Translations under genes and position numbers: made by a program
The notes under the pieces: model-generated
What the model was told of the DNA's origin: nothing
Databases searched by the model: none
What the model saw: only the letters and a program-made list of their open reading frames with translations
Shown here: positions 1 through 10,660 of the stretch, one piece after another
Numbering within the stretch: position 1 is the first letter of the stretch
Layout of the letters: the number at the start of each line of letters is the position of its first letter
Assembly: GCF_003473485.1 (NCBI RefSeq)
Contig: NC_053042.1
Span: 6,905,501 to 6,969,500 of the forward strand
Length of the DNA: 64,000 nt
From: Medicago truncatula
Lineage: Eukaryota > Streptophyta > Magnoliopsida > Fabales > Fabaceae
Reading direction: 5' to 3'

Positions 1-1425
1 TTCCTTCTATTGCAGTAGCCTTGTCATTTTTAAATCTCATCTAGCAGCTATTTCCAAATCACCATGCCTAAGCCAAAGAATTTCCAAAGGAACCACTACT
101 AAAAACCTTTTCACGCCAAGCATCAACATCACCCACCTTCTTGTTCATGGAACCACCTCATCTTTGTACATAGTCTTTCAGGTACAGTCATGTTGTTTTC
201 GCTTTCCGTTCTTTTGCTCGTATTCTAATATTGAGTCCCATTTTCTTTTGAAGAGCTGGCCTTGTCTCAAAGTACTATTACCAGGTTTCATTCTAAGTCT
301 CCCACTCTAGTCCAACTCGTTTTATTGGTGAGATTGGGGTCAAGAAACTTGCTCGTGCTTTCGGTTCAATACAACCTTAGGAATGTCTTGTGAGGAAGAA
401 AAGTGTCTCGGGTAAGGGCTTTTTCCCCATACGTTCTTACTAAGTGCTAGGGCTTTATGATTAAATAGGGGTAGCAATTCTTGTCTTTTGAAAAGAAGAA
501 AACAATTAAAATATTTATATGATAGTTGTGTATGATGTGATGTGGAATGTTAATTGTATTTTATTTTATTATGTTTTTGTGATGCTGAGAAGGACATGTT
601 AGATTTTGATTAATTAAGGAAAAAGGAAAAGAGATGAAAATGTGAGTCTTATTGAAAAGATTGTTTTTGATCATATTCATGGTGTTGTGAGATATATAAA
701 TATTTTCTATGTGGTGCCTTTGTGGCGGGTAAATATCATATTGCATTGTTGTGCCTAAGTGGCGGGTTACTATTATATTCTGTGTGGTGCCTTAGTGGCG
801 GGTTACGATTATATGTGGTGTCTTAGTGGCGGGTTAATATCATGTGCATTTATTTTCCTGATCATGCATGGCATATGCATCTGTGTGGTGCCTGTGTGGC
901 GGGTTATATCCGGATCATGTAGTATTTAAGAGCATGCATTTTACACATCATTGCATTGCATTGAGTCTGTTATACATCTGTGTGTTGATAAATTAAACTG
1001 TTATATATACAAAAGAAATGTGTATGAACTTTACCTTAAAGACTTAAATGTATTTTTCTTATTTCTTTTTGATTGAGAAGTTTTGATACTATCTATTTTG
1101 TGGCATTGTTCTTGTGCTTTAAGTATGAACCAATTTGGATAAGGAAATTGACCCTTACACTAACATTTTAGGTACCAAAGAAGGAATGGTGTATGCTTTG
1201 GTGTGTTTGCTTGAAGTGCGTACGGGGGGAACAAATTGGGTTTTTATTGAATTGTAAATTTTAAAGGATATTTATTTTAGGAATTTTTATTAAATTATGT
1301 AAAGAATTTTGTATAGATTTTGTTAAGAATTTATTATTGATGATAAAAAGAAAATAGTAGTTTTTTTCAGAAAAAGAAAATGATTTAGGCGTAATGTCTT
1401 GGATCAAAAATACGGGGCGTTACAT
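1..1425. mobile_element. Probable LTR-type (gypsy-like) repeat, uncertain ends
   Basis: No convincing coding region lies here. The right part ends in ACGGGGCGTTACA at about 1413-1425, which resembles the 3' end of many plant Ty3/gypsy LTRs. Just beyond that point copia-type coding sequence starts abruptly, so this looks like an LTR-type element inserted into, or joined to, the neighbouring copia relic. The stretch contains a short-unit tandem repeat at 711-905. No left end or target duplication was found, so the family and extent are inference. Confidence 0.35.
711..905 (+). repeat. Minisatellite, about five units built on GTGGTGCCTTAGTGGCGGGT
   Basis: Units begin near 711, 750, 782, 813 and 882. 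Each carries a GGTGCCT(T)(A/T)GTGGCGGGT core followed by an AT-rich spacer of 10-45 bases. Unit spacing is irregular, which suggests an old, decayed array. It lies within the putative LTR-like stretch. Confidence 0.7.
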
Positions 1426-4070
1426 TTTGCTTCTTCAAAACCAGCAGGCACAATGTTGCATCTTTGATAAACATCAGAAAGTAATCTTGTGCCTCTGACA
1501 GGAACGTCATCTACCATTTCATTTTCCCAATCTTCAATGTTTTCATCAATTTTTTCTAAGGTAGGAACCTGGAGTTTTGGAAATTACCTCCATCTCATTT
1601 GTGTCATCCCAGTTCCACTCTTCATCTTCTATAAAATGCACATCTCTACTTACAATAATTTTACCATTTTATGGCTGGAAAATTTTTATAAGCTTTTGCA
1701 ATGGAGTTGTAGCCAATAAAAATGCCTGGAAGAGCTCTTCTGTCTAGTTTATCTCTCTTGATTTTTGGAACATGAGTAAAGCACAGACATCCAAATATTT
1801 TAAGGAAATTCAGGGAGGGTTTATAACCATACCAAGCCTCAAATGGTGTCTTATCCTTTATTGCTCTTGTAGGAAGCCTATTTTGCAAATAAACAGCAGT
1901 GTTTGTCGATTCCGCCCAAAATTGCTTTGGCAAGTTCTTCTCATGCAGCATACATCGGGTCATCTCCAATATAAATCCGTTTCTTCTTTCACTAACTCAA
2001 TTTTGTTGTGGAGTGTATGGAACAATCAATTGATGATTAATGCCAGCGTCATCACAGAATCGATCAAATGCTTCAGAAGTATACTCTTTGTCATTGTCTG
2101 ATCTGAGAGCTTGAATTTTACAACCACTTTCATTCTCCACTCTTGCTTTGAATTTCCAAAATACTTGTGCCACCTCTGACTTGTGCTTCAGAAAGAAAAT
2201 CCAACACATACAGGTAAAATCATCAATGAATATAGCATAATAAAGACTGTCATTCAAAGAAGATGTTCTTTGTGGGCCTGCAATGTCAGTATGAATTAAT
2301 TGCAACTTTTTTGTTGCTCTCCAAGTTGTCTTTGGAAATGGCTTCCTGCTTTGCTTTCCAAACTTACAAGTCTTGCAATTTGAAATATGGTCATCAAGTT
2401 CTGGAATGTCATTTGCCATCTCCTTGGATTTCAATTGCAGCAAACCTTGATGATTATAATGCCCGAGCCTTTTGTGCCATAAGTTTGTGATATTTTCTTT
2501 CATTTGAAAAGCAATTTGCTCTTCCTCCAACGGATTTAGAGCAAAACTTTTTCCTCTCATTTTTACTTTGAAAATGTCTTTGCCATCACTATCTTTAATC
2601 AAGCAGCTTTCATTTTCGAACAACACTTTATAACCTCTTTCAAGTAATTGCCCAACACTTAACAAATTCTGATCAATTTCAGGGACGTACAACACATCAG
2701 AAGTTAACTTTGTACCCGAATAGGTTGAGATTGCTATTGTTCCTTTTCCTTTCACAGCAATGTAATTGCCATTTCCAACCCGAACTTTTGTTGAGTTTGC
2801 ATTGGTTAGTTCCCTGAGCAAATCCTTATTATGTGTCATGTGGTTGGTACAACCACTATCAATCAGCCAATTCTCACTTGATTCGATGCTAGAGAAACAT
2901 GTTGCAACGAATAAGTGATCCTCCTCTTCCTCTTGATCAACAACCTTTGCCTCATCATTATGTTGTTGATTCCTATTTTTACAAATAACAGCTTCATGCC
3001 CCATTTGATTACACTTGGTACACTTAGCATCAGGTCTTCTCCAACATCTAAAGGGTGGATGACCTTTCTTTCCACAGTGTTGACGTGGAGGATAAGATTT
3101 TCTTCGAATTGCATTCTTTTCTGTTGCATTGGCTGATGTTGAGCCCACATTCTGCTACCTGGCTGCTAATGCTCCTTCAAGTGTTGTTTCCTCTCTCATC
3201 AATCTTCTCTGTTCTTGTGCCTTCAATGCATTAAGCAATTCTGCCAAAGAAATTTTTGAGAAATCTTTGGTATTCTCCAAAGTAGTGATGGTTGCTTCAT
3301 ATCTTTCGGGTACAGTTACAAGAATTTTTTCAACAATTCTTGAGTCGGAGAATTCCCGAATAATAATGAGAAGTTTGTAATATTGAGAAGTTTGTCAGAG
3401 TAATCTTGAATCATCTCAAAATCCTTCATTCTTTGAAGTTCAAATTCCCGAATCAGGTTCAGGACTTGCATGCCTTTAATTCTTTCATCACCTTCATATT
3501 CTTTCTTGAGATAATCCCATATATCCTTTGCTGATTTCAAGGACATGATTCTTGTGAAAATAGTGGTTGAGACAGCAGCAAACAAGCAGGCCTTTGCCTT
3601 TGCCTTCTTTGTCTTTTTTTCCTTTTGCATTTTTATTTGTGTCATTGTGGGATTGTTTGGAAGTACAGGAATTTCATAATCTTCTTCCACTGCTTCCCAC
3701 AAATCCAAAGCTTCCAAATATGCCTCCATACGCACTGCCCAAAGTTGGTAGTTGCTTCCGTTGAACACCCGTTGAAGCGATGCCGGAGAGACTTGCTTCG
3801 GTTTCCATGACGCTAAACTCACACAGATCCCTTAGAATAGGGCTCTAGATACCAATTGTTGTTAATTGAACAAGAAACGGTTGCAGAAAATGAACAAGAC
3901 AAAGGAGAAATAACTGCTTTCATTCATATAATTGGTCTGATAATACAAACTGAACATACACACCTCTTTTACATAGTTTAGCAATACTAAAACTTCCAAT
4001 AACTACCACAATACAACACAATTAATTAATAAAAATTGTACAACAGTTACTAAAATAAAAACAGACAACA
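1426..4070 (-). mobile_element. Ty1/copia retrotransposon relic, incomplete
   Basis: Read on the minus strand, parts occur in the usual copia order. A 5' LTR lies at about 3857-4070 (TGTTGT...ACAACA ends). A primer-binding site resembling the initiator-tRNA-Met type lies at about 3841-3856. A UBN2-type Gag lies at about 3822-3316. A CCHC zinc knuckle, an aspartic protease with a WLIDSGCTNHMT motif, the GAG-pre-integrase and the integrase core lie at about 3148-1997, with more integrase at about 1969-1661. Reverse transcriptase, RNase H and the 3' LTR are absent because the element stops near 1425 against a different repeat. It is a fossil with a few breaks and is not complete. Confidence 0.85.
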
Positions 4071-4582
4071 CACACATCAGCAGTCCTAAGCATGATATTT
4101 AACAGATTTGATGCAACAATACTAAATTTATTGCTTTGCTGCCAAGACATAGGAAAAGGAAAAAATACACAAAAGAATGCGCAACTGCAAATTATCAAGA
4201 AAATGTATTTAGAATGACAGTTTCAGCACAAATTACAGGTCGTGTGTTGTGATTGATTATAGAGGATATTGTGACAGGCAAGGATGGATTGTTCTTGTGT
4301 ATGTAATGATAATTATGACAGTATTACAACATAATGGATAAAAAATTGTTGAATTTTTTTTTAAGTTTCATGATCTATTAAACCTGTCCTCCAATGCATC
4401 GATCCCTTTGTTATAAAACCATAGCAGTTCTTTATAAATCAAAAGGCAATAAATAATAATGAAGGTTCTTTCTTAATAAGACAGACCAACACAGACCTAT
4501 AGCTAACACTATCAATTCATATGCATAAGCATAAGTATGACAGGGCATATACTTACTTGACTAAAATAAATAAATATATCTT

Positions 4583-4670
4583 GCTCCCTCCATTCTCAAA
4601 TATAAGCAAAAAATTCATATTTTTTTCAAGTTTATTGAATAACCAATGTATCTAGTTTATCACATGCTAG
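4583..4670. repeat. Half of a Stowaway-like MITE (CTCCCTCC end)
   Basis: A CTCCCTCCATTCTCAAATA-type end is followed by AT-rich sequence that closely resembles the interior of the element at about 41,200-41,316. Only one terminus is present. The CTCCCTCCGTCC terminus is typical of abundant plant Stowaway-like MITEs; the family call is inference. Confidence 0.5.
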
Positions 4671-4729
4671 CTAGCTAGGTTGACAAGGGAGTTATGCTCT
4701 GCAAATACTCATGACCCCATAAACATCTA

Positions 4730-5804
4730 TCATACTTCAATAGAAGTTTGAGATTCGCTATGCAGGTTTCCTTGATCTTCATACGAAGTCAGCAGCTGTC
4801 CAACCTTTCCTCCAAAAACTCGATCGCCATCCTTCCAAAAACCACGTCTGCAACAAGTCCACTCAACCGGTCCAATGTTGTACTTTTTAGCCCACCCGCT
4901 TTGATCCATAATCCAAATTTCCAACTGGATAGGACTAGGAAGATGATACTCCAAAACATAAGCAAGTGAACCCTTGATCTCGGCAATGTTTTCAATAGAA
5001 TGTTCAACAGCAATACGCGGAGCTTTGAGTTCGTGAAACTGATTGTTGCGAAAGTCAAAACAAAGAATGTTTGAAATAGTAAAAAAATTAACGGCTGTAA
5101 TCCAATAATAAACGCAGTTAACAACCGGTGTATAAGCAGGATTATAATGAATTGTGATCCAGTTAAAAGGAGGAGGATGGACAGGGGTCCATGACTGAAT
5201 AAAATTCTGCTCCCGAAGCATAAAGCATCGGCTTCCCTACGACAACGTCATGTTGAAGTCTAACAACTTTGAAATTATTTATATCCTTAAAGGCACAAAA
5301 ACCATACAAGGAATCATCATATTTAGATCAGAGAATGAGGGTGCAGGAGGGGATACGGTGAACTTGTTTAACTGTTGGGTTCCATAGAATCAAGTGACCA
5401 AGATTTGTTGAATGCCAATAAAAAGCTTTTAAAAAGAAAACACCATTGCAATTGCCATATGATTCAATCTTGAGTATGGTTTTATTGTTAGCAGGAAAGA
5501 GGGAGTAGAAGCAGATGCGCTCCACCTCCTCATGGTCGAGGTCGTCACAGGAGAGAAGAGCGATATAGGGAGGTCTGAATTCAATGGGTCTGGGAATGAT
5601 CATGAGACTATGGCCTTTACGGTTTTCAGAATTGTGCAGTTTCCACCTATTCACAAAATATGGAGTTTTGAAAAGAATGTTCCAAGATTTTTCAACAGAT
5701 TTGAAACGCATCAATGATTTTACCGGTAGATGAAATAGTATCTCTATCTGTAAATCTGAGTTTAAACTCGACCAGTTCATTCTCTCTGCACACAAATCCA
5801 TCAC
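4730..5804 (-). pseudogene. F-box protein with F-box-associated domain, broken copy
   Basis: Plant F-box proteins of this type bind SKP1 through the N-terminal F-box and recruit targets to SCF ubiquitin ligases. The first reading frame starts at 5804. An F-box lies at about residues 12-58 (LNSDLQIEILFHLPVKSLMRFKSV), followed by the start of an F-box-associated interaction domain (ILWNPTVKQVHRIP). The frame is closed by TGA at 5328-5330. The same frame continues recognisably after it (YDDSLYGFCAF...DINNFKVVRL) to about 5200. There it must shift by one to join the downstream frame 5221-4730, which carries the rest of the associated domain (ILCFDFRNNQFHELKAP). With one stop and one frameshift in a gene family that is normally intronless, I call a pseudogene. 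A cryptic intron removing both lesions is a less likely alternative. Confidence 0.8.
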
Positions 5805-6728
5805 AAATTGGATACTAGGGTTACGAGCAAGAGGTAGAGAACCAAAGTTTTATTTGTTTTTTTGGTAACAAAAGGGGGAGCAGATTCCCTCCTGTGAAAA
5901 CTTTCTCCAGTTTTCTACCGTTTAAATCTAAACCATTAAATACATTATCTCTCTTCATTTTGACATTTAATTTCTATTTAATTCCTCACATGTATTTATC
6001 ATTTAATGGCTAGGATTCCACCGGACTCTCCATTTTACCCCGGGGTCCAATTATATAAGAGATAAACACCAACGGAAGATTAATGAGACTAATTTTAATA
6101 AGTGAATTTTACTAATAATTGTCGAATTTGTCCAAAAAAAAAAACTAATAATCGTCGAATTATTTATTTATAACCATTCGACAATAAATGGATGGTACAA
6201 GGTTTGAACTTTGTCCCATGAACTTATCTCATTTGTTAAGAACAATGCAAAATGAGAAATCATATTTGTACAAACATTTTATGATAATTTTTTCACAACT
6301 CTCTCTTTTATATACTCACATTATGTTTTTATTATCTCTCTTCTTTTTTCTCTCTCCATTGTTTTTGACCAATAAAAAGAGAGAAAAAGAAAGTTGTCAT
6401 GATAGTTGTCAAAAATAGTTGTTCAAATATCAGTACTCATGCAAAATATATGTAAAGTTTGAAGTTCGACCCCGAAGAAAAAAAAGTTTTTAACTTTGAA
6501 CTCAAACAACAAAGTTATTTTTTAAGGAAAAATGGCAGAATTATCAACTAAATATAAAAACCCTTCAAGAAAAACTAAATATAAAAATTTATTTATACAC
6601 ACAATTCTCACGTGTCTCTAGATTATTGTTTTTTTCCAAAATTTTGGATTTTCAAATTCAGTCTTGATTTTCTCACATTTTAGAATTCGGACTAGTCATG
6701 TTTAGTTTATGGTTTAAACATTTGATTT
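5805..6728. other. AT-rich spacer, no gene seen
   Basis: This is the upstream flank of the F-box relic. It has poly-A/T runs and short ORF shadows only. I see no splice-supported exon, RNA gene or clear repeat boundary. Confidence 0.6.
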
Positions 6729-6815
6729 GTTTTTTTTGGTTTGTGGTGGTCGGAGTTTGAGCTATGAACCTTATATTATGCATTGTCTCTACTAATTGAG
6801 TTAAGCTCACGAGAA
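6729..6815 (-). mobile_element. tRNA-derived SINE, diverged and shortened copy
   Basis: On the minus strand this begins with a CGTGAGCTTAACTCAATTAG A-box-like start and an ATGCATAATATA segment, and ends in an A-rich tail (CCAAAAAAAA at about 6731-6740). The same layout is seen in the better-preserved SINE at 50,586-50,723 and in the copy at 8637-8772. The middle with the B box is eroded. Confidence 0.55.
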
Positions 6816-6830
6816 CTTTTGAAATGAGTT

Positions 6831-7721
6831 TTTTTTTTTTTGGTTACAGAGGCAAAATTACAAAAAGGAAACAAAAACAGAAGAAAAAAAAACAAACAAG
6901 AGACAGACGACTAGGCCCTATAGAAGAAAGTGCATGATGTGTCGCTCCTAATCAGCGCCAACAAGTCTTCTTGAGGCGAATGATGCACTTTGAAAACATC
7001 GTCAGTGGCTGCTCCCATCTTCGCCAAAAAATCAGCACAATAGTTGCCCTCTCTTAGAGTATGATGAAGAGTAAAATTGCGGTTGCTCAGCAGGTCCTTG
7101 ATGTCTTGAAGGAGGACAGCGAAGGTGTGAAACTTCAGAGTGTTTACCGTGATAAGGTTGATGGAGAGGAGGGAGTCTAAATAACAAACCAGGTCATTTA
7201 TTCCCATATCAATAGCCAAGTTCAAACCATGGTAAATTGCAGTGAGCTCCGCCAAAAGGATGCCATTAGAATTGGCGATGTGACCGGAAAAACTGGATAG
7301 GTAAAAACCATGGTTGTTTCTAATGAAACCACCGAAACCAGCTCGAATGGGAGTACCTAAACAACTTCCGTCCACATTAAGGATTGAACCTGAGTGATTC
7401 TGACAGTTCCATTTAACCAACCGCTCCAGAATAGCAGTTCTATCACTTTGTTGAAAAGTCTTAATAATTCCATTAGTCGAATTATGAATGTTATTGGTAA
7501 TGCGGAACAGGGACCATGTTTCGTTGTTAAGGCACATCAAGTTACGGTGACGCCATATCCACCAAAGGGCAGCAAGGAAACACGCACCACGAGAGCTAGT
7601 AGCAACGACATTTACCCAACTGTGAACATTTTGTTCAGAGAAAAAATGAGTATCCGTAAAACCTGTTTTTTGCCAAACATTCTTAGAGAAACTGCAGTCT
7701 CGTAAACAGTGCAAAAGTGTT
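6831..7721 (-). mobile_element. 5'-truncated L1-type LINE, RNase H 3' end, with target duplication
   Basis: The 15-base sequence TTTTGAAATGAGTTT lies on the right at 7722-7736. The left flank (6817-6831) carries the same word running into a T-run at 6829-6841, which is the minus-strand poly(A) tail. That defines one insertion of about 0.9 kb. The open frame enters at the truncated 5' end with the last part of the zinc-binding RT domain (HCLRDCSFSKNVW) and continues to a stop at 6911. It covers a full RNase H-like domain with an NVDGS motif, the AELTAIYHGL helix, a CYLDS motif and HTLREGNYCADFLAKMG near the end. These are the normal landmarks of the C-terminal RNase H of plant LINEs. The frame is uninterrupted and the duplication exact, so the insertion looks fairly recent. 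Upstream residues in the open frame (7722-7807) belong to the flank. Confidence 0.9.
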
Positions 7722-7736
7722 TTTTGAAATGAGTTT

Positions 7737-8636
7737 AAACATTTACTAACTTTTGTTTTATCGTTTTTAATACCTCTTAAAACCAAAAAAAAAAAACACC
7801 AAATCACCTACAATCATTTGCTTTTCATCAAACTCACCTCTAATCCATCACATTTTTTAAGTTTTGAAGATTTAATCAATAGTTTAGTACAACTCTGCCT
7901 ATATTAATTTATTAGTTACTCTTCATCACTTTCTTTTGGTAAATTTGATCTCATTGATCTTTTTTTGGGAGAGAAGATCTTATCTATCTATTGTACTCTA
8001 AACAAAATTGAGTGTTTCGGTACTCTCAAATGTTTGATCAATAAAAGAGCGACATTTCAATTAAATGATCCATGTCAGCATTATTAGAGATTGACAGTAT
8101 TGGTACGTTTGTCTATTCAATTTAACCCCCATGGATTGGACAAATTATTTATTCAGTAATTAATTATTATTTTTTAATTAAAACTAAACAAAATCATCAA
8201 CCGCCATCACAATTTCCTCTTCATCATCTAAACCTTTTTGGGAACACAAAAGTTCATCTATACCAATTTAGTTTCTCACATCTTTAAACAAAACTTCATT
8301 TAATTAATAGCATTAATTCTTTCTCACTATGGTACTACGTTGCTTCGATTCTTTCTCTCCATCAATTTCACTTGAAATGCTGGTACAAAGGAGAAGAAGA
8401 ATTGCAATCAACGAGAAAAAGCTGAATGGAGTTAATTAAATAATTATATCATAAAATAAAAGTCTCAAAGTGCAAAATTCACAAGTTTGGTAGTGCTAAA
8501 TCTGCAATCCAGTCAAACTTACTTGTTCCATGCTGTCAGAAAACTATTGGTCACTTTGGTTTGGAGTATCGATACATATATATATTCAGGTGTACGGTAG
8601 AAGGCGCCAAAAATATGGGATGAAAGTAAATATATC
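7737..8636. other. AT-rich spacer, nothing recognised
   Basis: Only simple A/T runs and short frames are visible. No RNA gene, exon or terminal repeats were recognised. Confidence 0.55.
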
Positions 8637-8772
8637 TGTGTTGGTCAAGTAGTCTCGTACGTAGAAAATCATCTCTGAAGATGAATAAATGAGGTGCCTA
8701 GAGTTCGAACTTCGACTCATGTATATATTATGCAATATCCATGTAAACTGAGTTAAACTCGCATGATGATTT
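8637..8772 (-). mobile_element. tRNA-derived SINE copy
   Basis: On the minus strand it reads GCGAGTTTAACTCAGTTTACA (A-box region), then ATATTGCATAATATA. Next comes a B-box-like AAGTTCGAACTC and a tail matching the right half of the SINE at 50,586-50,723 (GACTACTTGACCAA). It is more diverged than that copy and I found no clear target duplication. Confidence 0.65.
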
Positions 8773-8793
8773 TTATTTTGTTGAGAGGATTAA

Positions 8794-9203
8794 GGGCCCG
8801 TTTGTTACAGATTAAAATAAAAGTGATTTTGACATAAAATAATTTAGAGATTATATTTTAGAGATTTTATAAAAAATCAGAATCTATTTTGCGTTTGTTT
8901 ACCGTAATAAAAATCACTTTTTTTAAACAAATAATCTAGTTTGTTTGGATGCAACTATATAAAAGAGATTTTTTGTTACAAAATTAGTTTAATCTTTTAA
9001 ATAATATTTTCTCTCTCCTCTAAAAAAAATATATTTTTTGAGAAGCTTATCTTAACAGCTTCTCATTTGAAGGTGTTTTTAGATTATTTTTAGATTCTGA
9101 TTTTTTTAAAAAGTTGTAACAAACGGATGCAAAACTCTTAAAAGTGATTTTTTTTTTTTAAAATAAGTGGTTTTTTTCTTAAAAAAGCTATAACAAACGG
9201 GAT
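8794..9203. mobile_element. MITE-like element with GGCCCGTTTGTTACAG ends
   Basis: The left end GGGCCCGTTTGTTACAG (8794-8810) matches the reverse complement of the right end, CTATAACAAACGGGAT (9188-9203). TTAA flanks both sides (8790-8793 and 9204-9207), so a TTAA or TAA target duplication is plausible. A further copy of the terminal motif (GTAACAAACGGATGC) lies inside near 9115. There is no coding capacity. The superfamily is undecided; TAA-type duplications would suit PIF/Harbinger. Confidence 0.7.
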
Positions 9204-9539
9204 TTAAGTAAATATTATCTAACTTTAAAAATATTTGACGAATCAAGTATTTGAGTTCAAGTAATTAATAAATTTCATCAAATGACGAGATGAATCAAGT
9301 TTAATTCTTTATTTTTTTTTTAAGAAAATGAAGTTTAATTCTTAAATAAAATAATTGTTTTATAGACTTTCCTTACTTCACGTATAAACCATGAATTAAT
9401 TCCTTACTTCGCATGCAAACTATGAATTAATAATAGAAAAAATCTCGGTCAAAAAAACCATATATAAGAGAATAAATAAACAAATTTTTGTACCAAAAAA
9501 AACAAACAATAATTGTGTCAAAATATTAAAATAAACAAC

Positions 9540-9700
9540 AATGATACGACAACGTTTAGTATAGGTTAGAACGACGCCGAAAGCTTATAAAACGGCAACG
9601 AAATTCCACAATAGAGCGCCGCTGCACCAAAGCCCAATCCCAAACCCTAATTTCCTCTCACCCCTTATATATACTCCCTCGCTTCACTCACAAATTTCAT
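9540..9700 (+). promoter_or_regulatory. Promoter of the snoRNA cluster: site II, telo box, TATA
   Basis: AGCCCA at 9631-9636 is a site II element (TGGGCT on the other strand). The telo box AAACCCTAA lies at 9642-9650, and a TATA box TTATATATA at 9665-9673. In plants this combination is characteristic of ribosomal protein genes and snoRNA gene clusters. The start site is expected about 30 bases past the TATA, near 9695-9705. A second AAACCCTAG lies in the leader at 9799-9807. Seven C/D snoRNAs follow and no protein gene does, which supports a dedicated Pol II promoter. Confidence 0.75.
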
Positions 9701-10011
9701 CTTCTCATATCACCCTTGTTCTCAAATCTCATTCCTACTGCATTTTTTCTATCATTCTCTTTACTTATTTACGGTTACTCCAATTAGTTTATTTTTCGAA
9801 ACCCTAGATTCAATTTTTTCGATTCTTCATGAAATTCGATTATCAATTGAATTTGTGCATCTGTTTACCCTCTTCAGATCCAAAACGGTAGACTTACCAG
9901 CTCATTGCACAAAAAACTTTAAAAAATTGCAATGGGTCAAATGGATCTACCGAAATCCAAATCAAAAACCCTTTTTTCCGTCAAATTTGTTTTTTTTTTT
10001 TTATGAGGAAA

Positions 10012-10102
10012 GTATATGGCAAATGATGATTAATTTTAACGCTTATTGATATACTGAATAACAAGTGTTGACAAAAACCTCTGACTAACTGATGCCATAT
10101 AC
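10012..10102 (+). ncRNA. C/D-box snoRNA 1, double guide (25S and 18S)
   Basis: A perfect 10-bp terminal stem (10012-10021 with 10093-10102) closes the RNA. Box C ATGATGA is at 10023-10029, box D' CTGA at 10054-10057, a C'-like GTGTTGA near 10065, and box D CTGA at 10089-10092. The guide before D' is complementary to ATATCAATAAGCG near the 5' end of plant 25S rRNA. The D'+5 rule points to the U of CAUAU, about U44 in my numbering. The guide before D is complementary to TAGTCAGAGGT of plant 18S rRNA, pointing to the U of UAGUC. rRNA sequences are from memory, so the residue numbers are approximate. Role: 2'-O-methylation guide in the nucleolus with fibrillarin, NOP56 and NOP58. Confidence 0.9.
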
Positions 10103-10179
10103 ATTTCCTCAATCTTTTAATGTTTTGTTGATTTTTTTTTTCTTCCTGTTTTTGTGTTTTAACGTTGTTGGTTTGTATA

Positions 10180-10269
10180 AGGGTTGGTAAATGATGTTAA
10201 AAATTTGTCATTCTATAGACTGATGTTTTGATGAACAAAAACTCCGCTTATTATCTGATGCCTTCCCTG
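10180..10269 (+). ncRNA. C/D-box snoRNA 2, guide for 25S near U48
   Basis: Box C ATGATGT is at 10191-10197, D' CTGA at 10220-10223, C' TGATGA at 10229-10234, and box D CTGA at 10255-10258. The outer stem AGGG..GG (10180-10187) pairs with CC..CCCT (10261-10268), with a small internal mismatch. The guide before D is complementary to AATAAGCGGAG of 25S rRNA. Its +5 position is the U of CAAUAAG, about U48, four bases from the site predicted for snoRNA 1. I recall 25S Um48 as a known plant methylation, but I cannot check it here. The D' guide has no target I recognise. Confidence 0.85.
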
Positions 10270-10367
10270 TATTAGTTTTATTAGTTTGAAATTAATCTGT
10301 GTATGTTTATCTGTATGTTTTTTAATTGGTATGATAAATGTGAGATTTTTGTGTAATTGTTTATTTG

Positions 10368-10461
10368 TTTGATCAATGATGTTGAAAAGCAGACGGGCGG
10401 ACTGAAATGATGCCATGTTGATTGTCTGCCATTTCCAACTTTGGAATGTCTGAGATTCAAT
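10368..10461 (+). ncRNA. U43: C/D-box snoRNA 3, U43 homologue
   Basis: Box C ATGATGT is at 10376-10382, D' CTGA at 10402-10405, C' TGATTG at 10418-10423, and box D CTGA at 10450-10453. A short bulged stem joins 10368-10374 to 10454-10460. The guide GACGGGCGG just before D', and the following TGATTGTC, match the layout of U43 (SNORD43) of animals and plants. The guide pairs with CCGCCCGUC near the 3' end of 18S rRNA, and the +5 rule marks the first C after the G, the known U43 methylation site. The D-box guide has no target I recognise. Confidence 0.88.
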
Positions 10462-10532
10462 TCAATTCAGTTATGAATTTTATTTCTATATGATTCATTC
10501 TGTGTTTTGAAATGTTTTAGTGAAATTGTATT

Positions 10533-10618
10533 GATACTGCTATGATGATGTTGCACCAATTATGTCTGGACATATGAAGTTTTATTGTGATATAATTTGC
10601 TACTTTCTGAGCAGTATT
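10533..10618 (+). ncRNA. C/D-box snoRNA 4
   Basis: A 7-bp perfect terminal stem (ATACTGC 10534-10540 with GCAGTAT 10611-10617) encloses the RNA. Box C ATGATGA is at 10542-10548, a degenerate D' CTGG at 10566-10569, a C'-like ATGAAG next to it, and box D CTGA at 10607-10610. The D guide could pair with AGTAGCAAAT, a word I recall from 25S rRNA, but this assignment is tentative. The structure alone makes the snoRNA call strong. Confidence 0.87.
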
Positions 10619-10660
10619 ATTACATTTAATCATTTGTGTTTTTTATTTTTTATTTTAATT

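Noticed and set aside
711-905. CRISPR-like array
   Set aside because: Nuclear plant context, irregular spacing, and decayed short units. It is a minisatellite.
6911-7807. Host RNase H gene
   Set aside because: The reading frame is bounded by a LINE target duplication at 7,722-7,736 and ends near a poly(A) tail, so it is a LINE tail and not a host gene.
9855-10049. 64-codon frame at the start of the snoRNA transcript
   Set aside because: It runs into snoRNA 1 and has no recognisable protein features. The conserved signal there is RNA structure.
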